Source of the DNA: CBDBBY01 sp965205055
Lineage (GTDB): Bacteria > Pseudomonadota > Alphaproteobacteria > Rhodobacterales > Rhodobacteraceae
NCBI GenBank assembly: GCA_965205055.1
Contig: OZ242030.1
Location: forward strand, 4,464,001 to 4,528,000
Length of the DNA stretch: 64,000 bases
Direction of reading: 5' to 3'
In this document: positions 51,881-61,344 of the stretch, piece after piece
Layout: each line of letters starts with the position of its first letter
Numbering within the stretch: the stretch's first letter is position 1
The notes under the pieces: model-generated
What the model saw: only the letters and a program-made list of their open reading frames with translations
Told to the model about the DNA's origin: nothing
Databases searched by the model: none
Program-made: the position numbers and the translations under genes

Positions 51881-52094
51881 AACGTCTCCTTGATTTTTTG
51901 ACTGATGCGCTTAACCACGGCTATAGGGATCGCCGAAAGTCAGAATACTGGTTGCGATGGCTGCCCCTGAACGCTTGCGGAAACCGCTAGCTGATCCCGG
52001 CGCGTCGCAATGGCCGCGGCAATTCCGGATGTCTTCGGCAGCCGAATTAGCTATTCGCGGCAGGGTGCGCAACCAGATGTACGGGAAGTTCTGA

Positions 52095-53648
52095 ATGAAT
52101 ATCGAAACAGGTCATGGCCAAGGGGACTTGAACGGCGTTTTCGACATTCTGGTCGTGGGCGGCGGCATCAACGGAGCCGGGATCGCGCGCGATGCGGCGT
52201 GGCGGGGCCTGAAGGTTGCGCTTTGCGAAAAGAACGATTTGGCGCAGGGCACGTCATCCAAATCCACGAAATTCATACATGGCGGATTGCGCTATCTTGA
52301 GAACTACGAATTCGGGCTCGTCCGAAAATCCTTGATTGAAAGGAGAATTCTATTCGAGATTGCGCCGCACCTTGCCCGTCCGCTGCGCCTCGTTCTAATT
52401 CACAGCCCCGACATGCGCCCGTGGTGGCTCATCAGGCTGGGCTTGCTCCTGTACGACACTCTCGGCGGCCGGCAGCCGACGCCGAGGACGAACTCGATTG
52501 ATCTGTCCAGCGCCCCCGAGGGCAAGCCATTGAGGCCGGGATTCAAACGCGGACTTTCTTACTGGGATCTTTGGTGCGACGACTCGCGGCTGGTTGTCGC
52601 CAACGCGCTGGACGCGCGTTCGAAAGGCGGCGAAATTCTGGTCCGCAACGAAATGGTTGCGGCGCGCAAGGAGGACGGTCTTTGGAAGGCAACTTTGCGC
52701 TCCAGCGTCACGGGCGAATCCCGGGTGCTGAGCGCGCGAGCAATCGTGAATGCGGCGGGACCGTGGGTGGAATCCGTTGTCGGAAAAATGGAAGGAGTCG
52801 CTACGAAGCGGCATATCAAGCTTGTAAAAGGCAGCCATGTCGTAATTCGAAAATGGTGGGACGGCGATTTTGGCTACGTCCTTCAGGCGGCGGACAAAAG
52901 GGTTATTTTCGTCTATCCGTATTTGGACGAATTCGCGTTGGTAGGGACCACCGATGTCGAATTCGACGGCCCGCCGGAAGATGCTGCGATTTCCGAAGAG
53001 GAAGTCGATTATCTGATCGGGATTATCAACGAATATTTCACAGAGGAATTCTCGAGTTCTTCAGTGGCGGACGCATTTGCCGGAGTGCGTCCGCTGTTCG
53101 AAGATCAGGCTGAAAGCGCATCAAAGACCACTCGGGATTATTCCATTGAAATGGACCAAGGCGCATGCCCCGCGGTGACGGTGTACGGCGGAAAGCTGAC
53201 GACGTACAGGAAACTCGCGGAAGATGTCATGAAGATGCTCAAGGGCCATTTTCCGCAGATGTCTTCGTCTTGGACTGCCGGCGAGCCCCTGCCCGGGGGT
53301 GACATGATGGATTCCGATTTTGAGGCGTGGGCAAACGAATTCAAGCTCCGCCGACCATGGCTTTCCGACGCCTTGGCGGATCACTACGCTCGGACCTACG
53401 GCACTTTCGCCTTCAAGATTCTTGAAGGAATTCATTCAATCGAGGAGCTTGGTCGACAATTTGGCGATCTCCTGTTCGAGAAAGAGGCGCGCTGGCTGAT
53501 CGAAAACGAGTGGGCTCGCAGTTCGGAAGATATTCTTGAACGACGAACGAAACATTCCTACCATCTAACGGATCAGCAGAGGTCGAAATTCGATGATTGG
53601 CTGGAAAGCGTTGCGATGAAGGACGAGCAACACGAACATGAGCAATAG
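52095..53648 (+). CDS. glpD: Glycerol-3-phosphate dehydrogenase (FAD)
   Basis: A 517-residue membrane-associated flavoprotein. The dinucleotide fold DILVVGGGINGAGIARDAAWRG is near residues 15-36, then SSKSTKFIHGGLRYLE, AIVNAAGPWVESV and GVRPLFED, with VYGGKLTTYRKLAED toward the C-terminal domain. It oxidises sn-glycerol-3-phosphate to dihydroxyacetone phosphate and feeds electrons to ubiquinone. No glpK or glpF is beside it; instead it converges with an enolase paralogue and a kinase. Confidence 0.92.
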   Translation: MNIETGHGQGDLNGVFDILVVGGGINGAGIARDAAWRGLKVALCEKNDLAQGTSSKSTKFIHGGLRYLENYEFGLVRKSLIERRILFEIAPHLARPLRLVLIHSPDMRPWWLIRLGLLLYDTLGGRQPTPRTNSIDLSSAPEGKPLRPGFKRGLSYWDLWCDDSRLVVANALDARSKGGEILVRNEMVAARKEDGLWKATLRSSVTGESRVLSARAIVNAAGPWVESVVGKMEGVATKRHIKLVKGSHVVIRKWWDGDFGYVLQAADKRVIFVYPYLDEFALVGTTDVEFDGPPEDAAISEEEVDYLIGIINEYFTEEFSSSSVADAFAGVRPLFEDQAESASKTTRDYSIEMDQGACPAVTVYGGKLTTYRKLAEDVMKMLKGHFPQMSSSWTAGEPLPGGDMMDSDFEAWANEFKLRRPWLSDALADHYARTYGTFAFKILEGIHSIEELGRQFGDLLFEKEARWLIENEWARSSEDILERRTKHSYHLTDQQRSKFDDWLESVAMKDEQHEHEQ

Positions 53649-53778
53649 GCTCGCCGCCCCTATTCTTGGTCGGACTGTCGAATGGCACTGTTCCCGGCGG
53701 TCTGCGGCGGAAGGAGTCGGCAGGCCCCCGTTCCGGGCTGGTTTGAATTCGTCCTTGGTCGGAATCTGTCGATGGTCT

Positions 53779-55110
53779 TCAATTCGGCAGTCGCGACCGG
53801 GCGTTTTCCTCATTGCGTCGCTCGCGTCCCCACCAAGTATTTTCAAGCGGTCGACCACCCACGAAACGCTTCTTTCCGATTTTCTCCTCGATCCTGAGGC
53901 ACTCGTTCCATTTGGCCGTGCGCTCGGAGCGGGCGAAGCTCCCTGCCTTTAGCTGGCCGACGTTCCAGCCGGAAGCCAAATGGGACACGATCGCGTCTTC
54001 GGTTTCGCCGGACCGCGCGGAAACGATGCTTCGCCAGCCTGCGTTCTCAGCCGCTTCAAGCGCTGCGATGGTTTCGGAAACCGTGCCGATTTGATTGACC
54101 TTGAGCAACGCGGCATTGCATGCGCCGATGTTCGCGGCCTCTCGAATCAAACGCTCGTTCGTAACCAGAAAGTCGTCCCCGACAATTTGCACTCTTTCGC
54201 CGAATTGCTTGGTGAATGCTTGCATTCCGACCTCATCATCCTCAGCAAGCGGATCCTCCACCGAGATGATCGGATAAGATTTGATCCAGTCGCCCAAAAG
54301 ATCAATCATCTCGTCGCTGCCCAATTCCAATCCATCCAGCGCTAGCTTGTATCTGCCGCCGCTGCCGAACTCGGACGCAGCGACGTCCAGCGAGATTACG
54401 ACGTTCTTTCCCGGTTTCTCGCCGGCTTTTTCGATCGCAAGCACGAGCGTATCCAACGCGTCCGCATTGCTTTTGAAGTCCGGCCACCAGCCGCCCTCGT
54501 CCGCGACGCCGGCTGCACGGCCCCTTTCGAGCATGATCGATCCGGCTGCATGGTAGATTTCCGCGGTCAATTCGAGGCATTCGTCGAACGATGCGGCTCC
54601 CGGGACCATCACCATGAAGTCTTGGATATCGACGCGGCGACCAGCGTGCGACCCTCCGCCGAAGATCTGAATTTCCGGGAGGGGCACCGACGGCTTACGC
54701 CCGGCGTGCATCGCCGCCCGCCGCCAGACCGGAACCTCCAACGCCGATGCGCAAGCATCAAAGACTGCAAGCGAAACCGCAGTGATCGCGTTTCCGCCCA
54801 AGTGCGATTTGTTGGACGTGCCGTCCAGCTCGATCAAGGCGGCGTCGACTGCCGCTTGATCCGTTGCGTCCATTCCGGCAAGCCGAGGCGCGATTTTTTC
54901 CTCGACGGATCTGATTGCCCTTTGCACGTCGAAGCCGAGCAGCCTGTTGCCGCCATCACGGAGCTCGACTGCCTCGCGCGAGCCGCGGGATGCGCCGGCG
55001 GGAGCGGCGGCTCTGCCTGATTTGCCTCCCTCAAGGCGAATGATCGCTTCCAAAGTGGGACGGCCTCTTGAGTCCCAAATCCTGCGCGCTGCGGCATCCT
55101 TGATTTTCAT
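53779..55110 (-). CDS. Divergent enolase paralogue
   Basis: A 443-residue enolase-fold protein. Metal ligands D242, E285 and D312, catalytic lysines K337 and K388, H155 and E205 are kept. The glutamate of the QEFM motif is D164 (DIQDFMVMV), and the histidine of the SHRSGET motif is alanine (A365 in SARSGET). The mobile loop reads PAGASRG instead of PSGASTG. It therefore may not be a standard phosphopyruvate hydratase. ATG 55110 precedes the usual opening KIKDAAARRIWDSRGRPTLE. It is transcribed after the kinase gene and converges with glpD. A regular eno may exist elsewhere; that is not visible here. Confidence 0.82.
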   Translation of the reverse strand: MKIKDAAARRIWDSRGRPTLEAIIRLEGGKSGRAAAPAGASRGSREAVELRDGGNRLLGFDVQRAIRSVEEKIAPRLAGMDATDQAAVDAALIELDGTSNKSHLGGNAITAVSLAVFDACASALEVPVWRRAAMHAGRKPSVPLPEIQIFGGGSHAGRRVDIQDFMVMVPGAASFDECLELTAEIYHAAGSIMLERGRAAGVADEGGWWPDFKSNADALDTLVLAIEKAGEKPGKNVVISLDVAASEFGSGGRYKLALDGLELGSDEMIDLLGDWIKSYPIISVEDPLAEDDEVGMQAFTKQFGERVQIVGDDFLVTNERLIREAANIGACNAALLKVNQIGTVSETIAALEAAENAGWRSIVSARSGETEDAIVSHLASGWNVGQLKAGSFARSERTAKWNECLRIEEKIGKKRFVGGRPLENTWWGRERRNEENARSRLPN

Positions 55111-55225
55111 TTGATTCCGATTCCCCGACAATCCGCCATGCATTCAGCAAGCCAGAGCATTGTCGCCTAAGCAAGAAGGAATCGTTCGCATTCGATAGCG
55201 TTGCGCAGCGGCGTTTCTCGTCTGA

Positions 55226-56239
55226 TCAATCCGAAACGCGACTTGGGTGAGCGCGCTCGAGAAACTCCGATATGCATTGCGGCGGATCGATCAAGAGCGT
55301 CTCCGCAGCACGCAATGCTTTTTGCATCTCGCTTTCTGACAGGTACTCGACCGGAGACTTGCCGTGCACCCTCGCGAGCATCAACGCCGGAAGCAGTTCG
55401 GAGGTCCTCCGCTCCAAATCGCGGCTGTCTTCCCAGTTGACGAAACAGCGGTACGCCCGCCATACCATCGCGGACGATTCAATGAGTTCAGCCTTCAGCT
55501 GCGGAAGGTGAATCGCCTTCAGCGTCAGATGATTGAGAAGAAACGCCACATCGAAGGCGGGATCGCCGACGGTCGCGCACTCCGCGTCCAGCAGTATCGG
55601 ACCGCCGTCGCGGAGCAGAATGTTTTTCGGGCTGGCATCACCGTGAATCAGGATGGAGACCTTCCCGCTCAATAATTTCTCGGCCAGCCTGAGCAGTGTT
55701 CGGGCCAACGGCGGATGGCGGCCGGCTGCAGCGACCAAATAGGGATCGACGCGCAATTGTCGGAAGTCCTCAAGATTCTGGAACTTCGTCGAATCGAAAT
55801 TTTCGGCAGCGGACGCAGCATGGATCCTTCCGAGCAACTCAGCGACGGCCGTTGCATCCTCTTTCCGAAAGATTCCAGCCAGAATTTCGTTTTTCCATTG
55901 GGTTGAACTCGCGGGGCCGAAATATTCCATCGCGAAGCCGTTCAGGTTCTCCGAGCGCCCCAAAACCGACGGCACGGATCCCGGGACGACTTCAGCAGCG
56001 AATTCCAGCCAGTCGTATTCGGCCTTGTTTCGTTCGACAGGTGCGCGCCAATCCTGTTTGACGCGAAGCTGCTCAAGCGCAAACTTTACGCAAATCTGGC
56101 GGGAGCCAAGATCGACGGCTGCGATTTCAGAGGAGACGCCGCCTCCAAGTGGTACGATTGACTTGACTTCATCGCTGCTGCAAATGCCCAACTCGGCGAT
56201 AAGCGACCGGCATTTTGCGTTGAGCGTCTCCTTGTTCAT
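55226..56239 (-). CDS. Phosphotransferase (APH/choline kinase-like)
   Basis: About 337 residues with a kinase-like fold. SSEIAAVDLGSRQICVKFALEQLRV contains the ATP-binding lysine region, the Brenner motif is HGDASPKN (residues about 220-227), and the metal-binding ILLDAECATVGDPAFDVAFLLNH is typical of APH-family small-molecule kinases. The substrate is not readable from sequence. The enolase paralogue follows 115 bases downstream on the same strand, and glpD is beyond it, suggesting the kinase product may feed a C3 route. ATG 56239 is chosen; a longer start at 56314 is possible. Confidence 0.75.
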   Translation of the reverse strand: MNKETLNAKCRSLIAELGICSSDEVKSIVPLGGGVSSEIAAVDLGSRQICVKFALEQLRVKQDWRAPVERNKAEYDWLEFAAEVVPGSVPSVLGRSENLNGFAMEYFGPASSTQWKNEILAGIFRKEDATAVAELLGRIHAASAAENFDSTKFQNLEDFRQLRVDPYLVAAAGRHPPLARTLLRLAEKLLSGKVSILIHGDASPKNILLRDGGPILLDAECATVGDPAFDVAFLLNHLTLKAIHLPQLKAELIESSAMVWRAYRCFVNWEDSRDLERRTSELLPALMLARVHGKSPVEYLSESEMQKALRAAETLLIDPPQCISEFLERAHPSRVSD

Positions 56240-56426
56240 TCGGCTTGCGGGATTACCGGATTCGGCGGCATCGCTCCCCTTGCGAAATCGACGCTCCTGA
56301 GAACCATGAATCATGAGTCATTGGGCAATTCGCGCATGGTCTGCGGCAGCGCAAGGGATGGCTTTCCAGCCGAAAAAGGTGCGCAGCGAAATCGCTGATC
56401 GCCGACCGCTCGATGTCAATAGCGAA

Positions 56427-56867
56427 TTACTTTAGGACTCCGGGCCAATTGGCGTCGCCGCGAGCGATATTGCCCGGAATGTCTCCACTCCACTGACGCC
56501 GGACTCCGAGACTGTAGTTCAGGTAAAGTTTCCCGTCGTATATCGACCATGCGTCCGGATCGATCCGGGCCGTGTAGCCTTGCGATACGGCCCAAGCGCA
56601 ATAACCGCCATACTGCGGCGCGTACATTTCAGGGTTTTCCGCGAACAAGTCGCGGTTTTCGGCATTCTCGAACCGCCAGGTCGCGCCGTTCCACTCGAAT
56701 GTAAATTCATCCGAGCCTCTTACAGGCTTGCCTTCCTTGAAATATGCGACCGGATCATAGCCGCGAATCGCCGCGCCCCGCGCGGAATAGACCGGCGGCT
56801 TCGCTGCCAGCGCGGGAGTGCATATTGCAGCGATGGACGCCGCGGCGAACAATCTGCGTGTGAGCAT
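56427..56867 (-). CDS. YHS domain-containing exported protein
   Basis: A 146-residue protein. LTRRLFAAASIAAICTPALAA is an export signal (an RR pair is present but the rest is more Sec-like). The YHS-like domain follows, with AIRGYDPVAYFKEGKPVRGSDEFTFEWNGATWRFENAENRDLF and YGGYCAWAVSQGY. The family is thought to bind metals, and the C in GGYCAWA is the usual position. The gene is single, with no partner oxidase. Confidence 0.82.
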   Translation of the reverse strand: MLTRRLFAAASIAAICTPALAAKPPVYSARGAAIRGYDPVAYFKEGKPVRGSDEFTFEWNGATWRFENAENRDLFAENPEMYAPQYGGYCAWAVSQGYTARIDPDAWSIYDGKLYLNYSLGVRRQWSGDIPGNIARGDANWPGVLK

Positions 56868-57276
56868 GTTGCACCTCATTCATTTGGTCGAGCGTCCAAT
56901 ATTATCAATTGCGCTGAAGGACTCCAGTCTTGAGCTCGAATGCACTCCTTTGTGAACCGACCGACAGTTTGAACTGACGACGCGGCGCGATGACGGCATC
57001 CTTTGCTTGACCGACGCGGGTTCACAAAAAAGCAGCGCGCTGAAGGGGTCTTCGTCCGGGGCATTCGACCTCAAGCTCGGCCTCGCGCCGATCTGATCGC
57101 GTCGATTCCGGCGCATGCATTGGAGAGGTGCTCTCATCCCCTTTCTGTGGACTTTGTCCCGGGACGCGCTGGGAGACCGGCTAATCGCACCTCGTTCCTT
57201 CTTGGCGAATTCGTGAATTCCGCGGCCGGCTCCTGCAGCTGCTTGACAGAGTCCGGAACTGGTCAAAGGCGGCCGG
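56868..57276. other. Intergenic region without a supported gene
   Basis: About 409 bases between the YHS gene and the end of the nuclease-methyltransferase gene. Composition changes from core level to GC-rich near 57.27 kb, marking the right-hand end of the presumed acquired gene. I see no direct repeats or terminal repeats that would define the insertion. Confidence 0.4.
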
Positions 57277-60171
57277 TCAACGGATATTGGTCGGGCCTGT
57301 GCTTTTGCCTCCGTGGACCGAAGGTTCGCTGCACCACTGGAGTCGCAGGTTCTCGAACGCCTCCAGCGCCTCTTCGGGCAGCCCGGCAAGCTCGACCAGG
57401 ACGGCGCGGTCCAGCGCGTGCCGCGCGTCGTCGCGATAGGCCTCGTTCGCCGGCTTCAGCTCCGCGTCCCTGAATCTTGCGAAGATTGCGGCGGCCCGCG
57501 CCAGCCAAGCTTCGGGCCGCCGGCGCGGATCCAGAACCATGAGCTTCGGCAATTCGGAGACCGTCATGACCGCCCGGCCTTGCTGCTGGCGCGATCCCGC
57601 CCACCAGAAGGCCATCAGCCCGAGCGTGCAGTTGGCCCAAAGGGCCAGCGCCTCGTCCCAGCGAGCGTCCTGAAGCCGGAAGTTCGGCCATGCGCGGCCG
57701 CCGACCGCGCGGTCCGGCGTCACGCATGCGGCAAGGCTTTGGGAGTTGATTCGAAAATCACGATTGAAGTGCAGGCGCGTCGCGGTTCTCCAGACCGCCG
57801 CCGCGCGGCCCTCGCAATCGGGGCGCACCTCTCCTTCGCTGTCCGGCCGCACGAGCATGCGCCGCTCCCGGGCGGCGTCATGCCCCCAGAGGATCGGATA
57901 GCTGGGCGCGCCTCCGACTGGAACAATCTTGAAGGGTCCGCGGAACGGCGGCGTCCCGTCGTTCTTGGTTCCGATGTCGCGGTCCAGCAATCCGCGTTCG
58001 CCGATTTGGCCGAGAGGGATGATCGGCAGGGCGTGGCGCCTGCCGCATCGGGGCATATGCAATTCGCCGTTCCGCAATGCCATCATCGTTTTCGCGAGCG
58101 CCGACTCGCGGAGGGCGGCGCAGCCGCCCTCGCTCAGCGGGGCGCGGATGTAGCTTCCGAGCAGCTGGCCGCCGGCGCCGAGGCAGCCCGTCTCCGAATG
58201 CGCAGCCACCCGGCCGGCGATCCGCGAGGTTTCCGCAGCTTCCGGCAGCGTGGCGGGCCGGCGCCGCAGGTTCACGAACAGGGCCGGTCCGGAGGGGCCG
58301 TCGCGATCGAGCCGCTTCGTCGCGACGACGAGGACCTCGGCCATTCCGGTGTCGGCGGAGAAGGCGCGGTCGAGATTGCCCGAAGCGGCGATCGAGACGA
58401 CCGCGACGTCCTCGTACCGGTCGGCGAGCAGCTCCCGAGCCCTCCGCCAGGATCCGCCCTGCACGGCGGCCATGGGAAGCACGAGCGCCACCACGCCGCC
58501 GGGCTTGACCTTGGCGTGGGCGAGGTCGACGAAATTGGACGCGAGGCCGGCGTTGCCGTTGCCGACGGGATGCGCCAGTTCGCGGCGGATGGCCTTGAGC
58601 CGGTCGGACATCGCCCGCTGCTCCTCCTCCGTCGTCTGGAAACCGGCGAAAGAGGGAACGGGAACCTCCGCGGTCTCGTGGTTGGTCGGGCGCGTGAAAG
58701 GCGGGTTCATGATGACCAGATCGACCGACTCGTGCGGCACCTCCACGTCCGACACCTCCGCGTCGCCCTCGGCGCCGCGCGTCCGGCGCTGCCCGGTGGC
58801 GAACAGCGACTGCATCCGCCCGGCGCCGGCCAGGTCGAGCGAGCCGATGGTGGTCCCGCGGTGGCGATCCTCCCCGCGGCCGGTCCCGTAGGGCATCGTG
58901 TAGACGCGGGTGTTGCTGAAAACCACGTGGGGATGGACGCTCGACAGCTGGGACGCGCAGAGATGGGCTGCCGCCGGCATGATGTCCGCCGCGACGATGG
59001 CGCGCTCCATCATCGCGCCGTGGATCGTCGCGTCGTCGCCGCCGGCCCGGCGGAAGCGCCCCAGTACGGCGCGGTAGGCGGCGGTGAGGAGCGTGCCCGT
59101 TCCGCAGGACAGATCGGCGATGCGGAGGTCGGGATAGGCGTCGAGGTCGCTCCAGTCGAAACCCAGCCGGGCGACCGCCAGCTCGGCCAGAAGCGCGGAG
59201 CTGGCCGGCAGCGTGTAGAACGTCGCGAGGAACTTCCGATCGACGATCATGTTCTGGAACATCCTGCCGGACAGGTCGTGCCGCGTGGTCACGCCTATGC
59301 CCGCAAGGCGCTCCGCCGCCTCGCCGAGCGCGAAGAGGACGCGCCGGGACGTGTCGGCGCGCATATAGGACAGCAGGTCGGACGCGACCTTGAAGATCGG
59401 CCAGTAGTTGATGTCCCGCAGGATCAGGTCCCAAGCGTCGAGAACGCCGAACTGGAAGGATGCCCGCTCGGTCCGAATACGCGAGATCGGCGGGATGTCG
59501 TGGCGTCCGGAGATGGCGGCATGGAAGGTGAGCGCGTTGGCGATGATGGTCAAAGCCATCCGGTTGGTCTGCTTGCCGGCGCGCTGGTTGAGAACGCGGC
59601 CCATGTCGCGCTCGATGTCGCCGAAGCCGCGCGCCACGACGTCCCGGATGGCGTAGGCGGCGGTCCGGACGCCGCTCTCGAGTATCGACATGCCCCTCCG
59701 GATTTGGCGCTCCGAGACCATGGCATGCTCGATGGACTGGGCGACATCGTCGATATCGCCGGCGAGCCAGCCCGCGTCCGGCCAGCGGTCCGGCGCCGCC
59801 GGGTCGCCGGAGAACACGCAGTAGCCGAAATCGACGGAGGAGATGCGCCCTGCAATATCGGCCTGGCCGCGGCGGAGGGATGCGGGGACGCGGACGGCGA
59901 GGGCCTGCTCGATGGGTTCCGCGGACCCGGCGGGCGTTCTGCCGAGCCGGGCCTTCGCGTCGTCCTCGACCGAGGACGCCGGATCGTACTCGGTTTCGAT
60001 CGCCACCGGCTGGGTGTCGGGTACTTGGACGAGAAGATCCGGCCGGAGCCGGGGCGAGTCGGGGAACACGCCGCTCTGCTCGACGCGGAGATGGTCCCGC
60101 CACAGCGGATGCTTGCCGCGGAGGACCTCGGCGAACAAACTGTTGAATGCGACTTCGCTGGTGCGCGGCAT
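57277..60171 (-). CDS. Type IIG-like restriction-modification protein (nuclease motif + N6-adenine methyltransferase)
   Basis: A single protein of 964 residues. Near the N-terminus P44-D45 is followed by E59-T-E61, resembling a PD-(D/E)XK-type core with E in place of the usual K. The gamma-type methyltransferase domain has motif I ADLSCGTGTLL (D353, G357-T-G359) and motif IV NPPF at 489-492 in VIMNPPFTRP. The last 300 residues likely hold target recognition. No separate specificity or restriction gene is adjacent. The gene is distinctly GC-richer than its flanks, indicating acquisition. Alternatives are an orphan modification enzyme or a phage-exclusion methyltransferase. Confidence 0.7.
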   Translation of the reverse strand: MPRTSEVAFNSLFAEVLRGKHPLWRDHLRVEQSGVFPDSPRLRPDLLVQVPDTQPVAIETEYDPASSVEDDAKARLGRTPAGSAEPIEQALAVRVPASLRRGQADIAGRISSVDFGYCVFSGDPAAPDRWPDAGWLAGDIDDVAQSIEHAMVSERQIRRGMSILESGVRTAAYAIRDVVARGFGDIERDMGRVLNQRAGKQTNRMALTIIANALTFHAAISGRHDIPPISRIRTERASFQFGVLDAWDLILRDINYWPIFKVASDLLSYMRADTSRRVLFALGEAAERLAGIGVTTRHDLSGRMFQNMIVDRKFLATFYTLPASSALLAELAVARLGFDWSDLDAYPDLRIADLSCGTGTLLTAAYRAVLGRFRRAGGDDATIHGAMMERAIVAADIMPAAAHLCASQLSSVHPHVVFSNTRVYTMPYGTGRGEDRHRGTTIGSLDLAGAGRMQSLFATGQRRTRGAEGDAEVSDVEVPHESVDLVIMNPPFTRPTNHETAEVPVPSFAGFQTTEEEQRAMSDRLKAIRRELAHPVGNGNAGLASNFVDLAHAKVKPGGVVALVLPMAAVQGGSWRRARELLADRYEDVAVVSIAASGNLDRAFSADTGMAEVLVVATKRLDRDGPSGPALFVNLRRRPATLPEAAETSRIAGRVAAHSETGCLGAGGQLLGSYIRAPLSEGGCAALRESALAKTMMALRNGELHMPRCGRRHALPIIPLGQIGERGLLDRDIGTKNDGTPPFRGPFKIVPVGGAPSYPILWGHDAARERRMLVRPDSEGEVRPDCEGRAAAVWRTATRLHFNRDFRINSQSLAACVTPDRAVGGRAWPNFRLQDARWDEALALWANCTLGLMAFWWAGSRQQQGRAVMTVSELPKLMVLDPRRRPEAWLARAAAIFARFRDAELKPANEAYRDDARHALDRAVLVELAGLPEEALEAFENLRLQWCSEPSVHGGKSTGPTNIR

Positions 60172-60628
60172 GTCGATTGCGCCCGCAGAATCATTGTTGC
60201 CGGCCGGGCGTCACGCGGCGAATGCCGCAGGCATGCGCATGATCCCGACGGCCATCCGACTACATTCGCGCATGGCTCATGTCCATCCCCTTGAGCGACA
60301 GCTGATCCGGCGGAGACCGCTCGGCCATCCTTCCGTCGGAAGATGCTTCGTGGCCGCTTTCGAATCCCAGGCGTATCCGCTGCCTGATGCCGCGAACATT
60401 TCCGCGGGAACGATGTCAGGGGTGCAAAGGCGCCGTACTTTCCGGGTTTCGGGGCTGTGACCGCCGCAAAGCTTCAGGAGTGGCGAGCGGAGATGTCGTT
60501 CAAGGCAATGGTCGAGAGATCGGCGAGAGTTCTGTGCCGATGACTCCTTAAATTATCCGCGTCTTTTGCTGTAGCGATGCCGCCGAGGCCCTGCGCTTGA
60601 GGATTTCTGCGCGAGTGACTGTCGCTCA
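60172..60628. other. Region upstream of the nuclease-methyltransferase gene without a supported gene
   Basis: About 460 bases separate the ATG at 60171 from the terminator of the DUF1127 gene. Open frames here are extensions or shadows of the neighbouring GC-rich gene. Promoter boxes could not be assigned with confidence. Confidence 0.4.
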
Positions 60629-60660
60629 AAAAAGAACAGCGGCCCGAAGGCCGCTGTTCC
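60629..60660 (-). terminator. Rho-independent terminator of the DUF1127 gene
   Basis: An 11-base stem, GAACAGCGGCC with GGCCGCTGTTC, closes a CGAA loop and is followed on the minus strand by six T. It lies about 32 bases past the stop of the small DUF1127 gene. Confidence 0.88.
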
Positions 60661-60691
60661 CGGAGGAAATCGTAATGAAGAGTTTCTCGTG

Positions 60692-60913
60692 TCAGCGCCC
60701 GCGGGCAATCTTGAACGCCAACTCGTCGATATCGCCGCGGGTCAAACCGATGTCGTCAAGCTCGTGATCGCTGAGCCTCAAAAGCGCATTGCGCGTCCTG
60801 CGATTTTTTTCCCACAAAGTCACGGAACTGACAGTTGACTTTACATAGCTCACCGCCTGCGAAGCGACCGACTCGAAGCTTCCAATCTTGGGTGCGGAAA
60901 CAATAGCGGACAT
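60692..60913 (-). CDS. DUF1127 domain-containing small protein
   Basis: A 73-residue basic protein. The C-terminal 40 residues RRTRNALLRLSDHELDDIGLTRGDIDELAF are the classical DUF1127 (YjiS-like) motif. Such small proteins in Alphaproteobacteria affect phosphate-related metabolism and RNA turnover, but this one cannot be placed more exactly. A strong terminator downstream and a good ribosome binding site (AAAGGAATGAACC) indicate a short, well expressed transcript. Confidence 0.85.
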   Translation of the reverse strand: MSAIVSAPKIGSFESVASQAVSYVKSTVSSVTLWEKNRRTRNALLRLSDHELDDIGLTRGDIDELAFKIARGR

Positions 60914-61344
60914 GGTTCATTCCTTTCGTGAGTGATGTGGAACATCTTTGAGAACGAGATATATGTTCGAATTACGGCTGAACAATTGCCAATTCCGCAA
61001 TTCCGCGTTGCGCTTTTCGAATGCCTTGGGAACAAATTCGACACATTCGGAGCTGTTCCCGCCGTTTTCCGTCTGGTCGCGTGCAATTCATCGACAATTC
61101 GATCAGTTTCGGCAGCGGCTGGGGGTCGAATCGATTTTGCCGGACAAAGCTTTGCGCGCGCGGCCCGGGCCTTATTCAAGCGATTGGATGGCGGCGTTCA
61201 GATCGTTCAAGCCGCGCATCGAAGGCCGGGAAGCACTTCTGATGGACATGTGCGCCAATTGCCGACATAACGGCGCAAGCAGAGGCAGCAGCTTGCTGAA
61301 CCCGGTTCGGCTGCCTCCGTACACTGTCGCGAGATGAGGCTGCG
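60914..61344. other. Intergenic region before ruvC
   Basis: About 430 bases between divergent DUF1127 and ruvC genes. Several overlapping frames exist, none with recognisable protein sequence. It must include the two promoters; I cannot fix their boxes. Confidence 0.4.

Noticed and set aside
57313..60294. A 993-codon open frame on the plus strand opposite the nuclease-methyltransferase gene
   Set aside because: It arises from the high GC content of the antisense strand, has Arg/Gly/Ala-rich sequence without any domain, and overlaps a gene with clear methyltransferase motifs.
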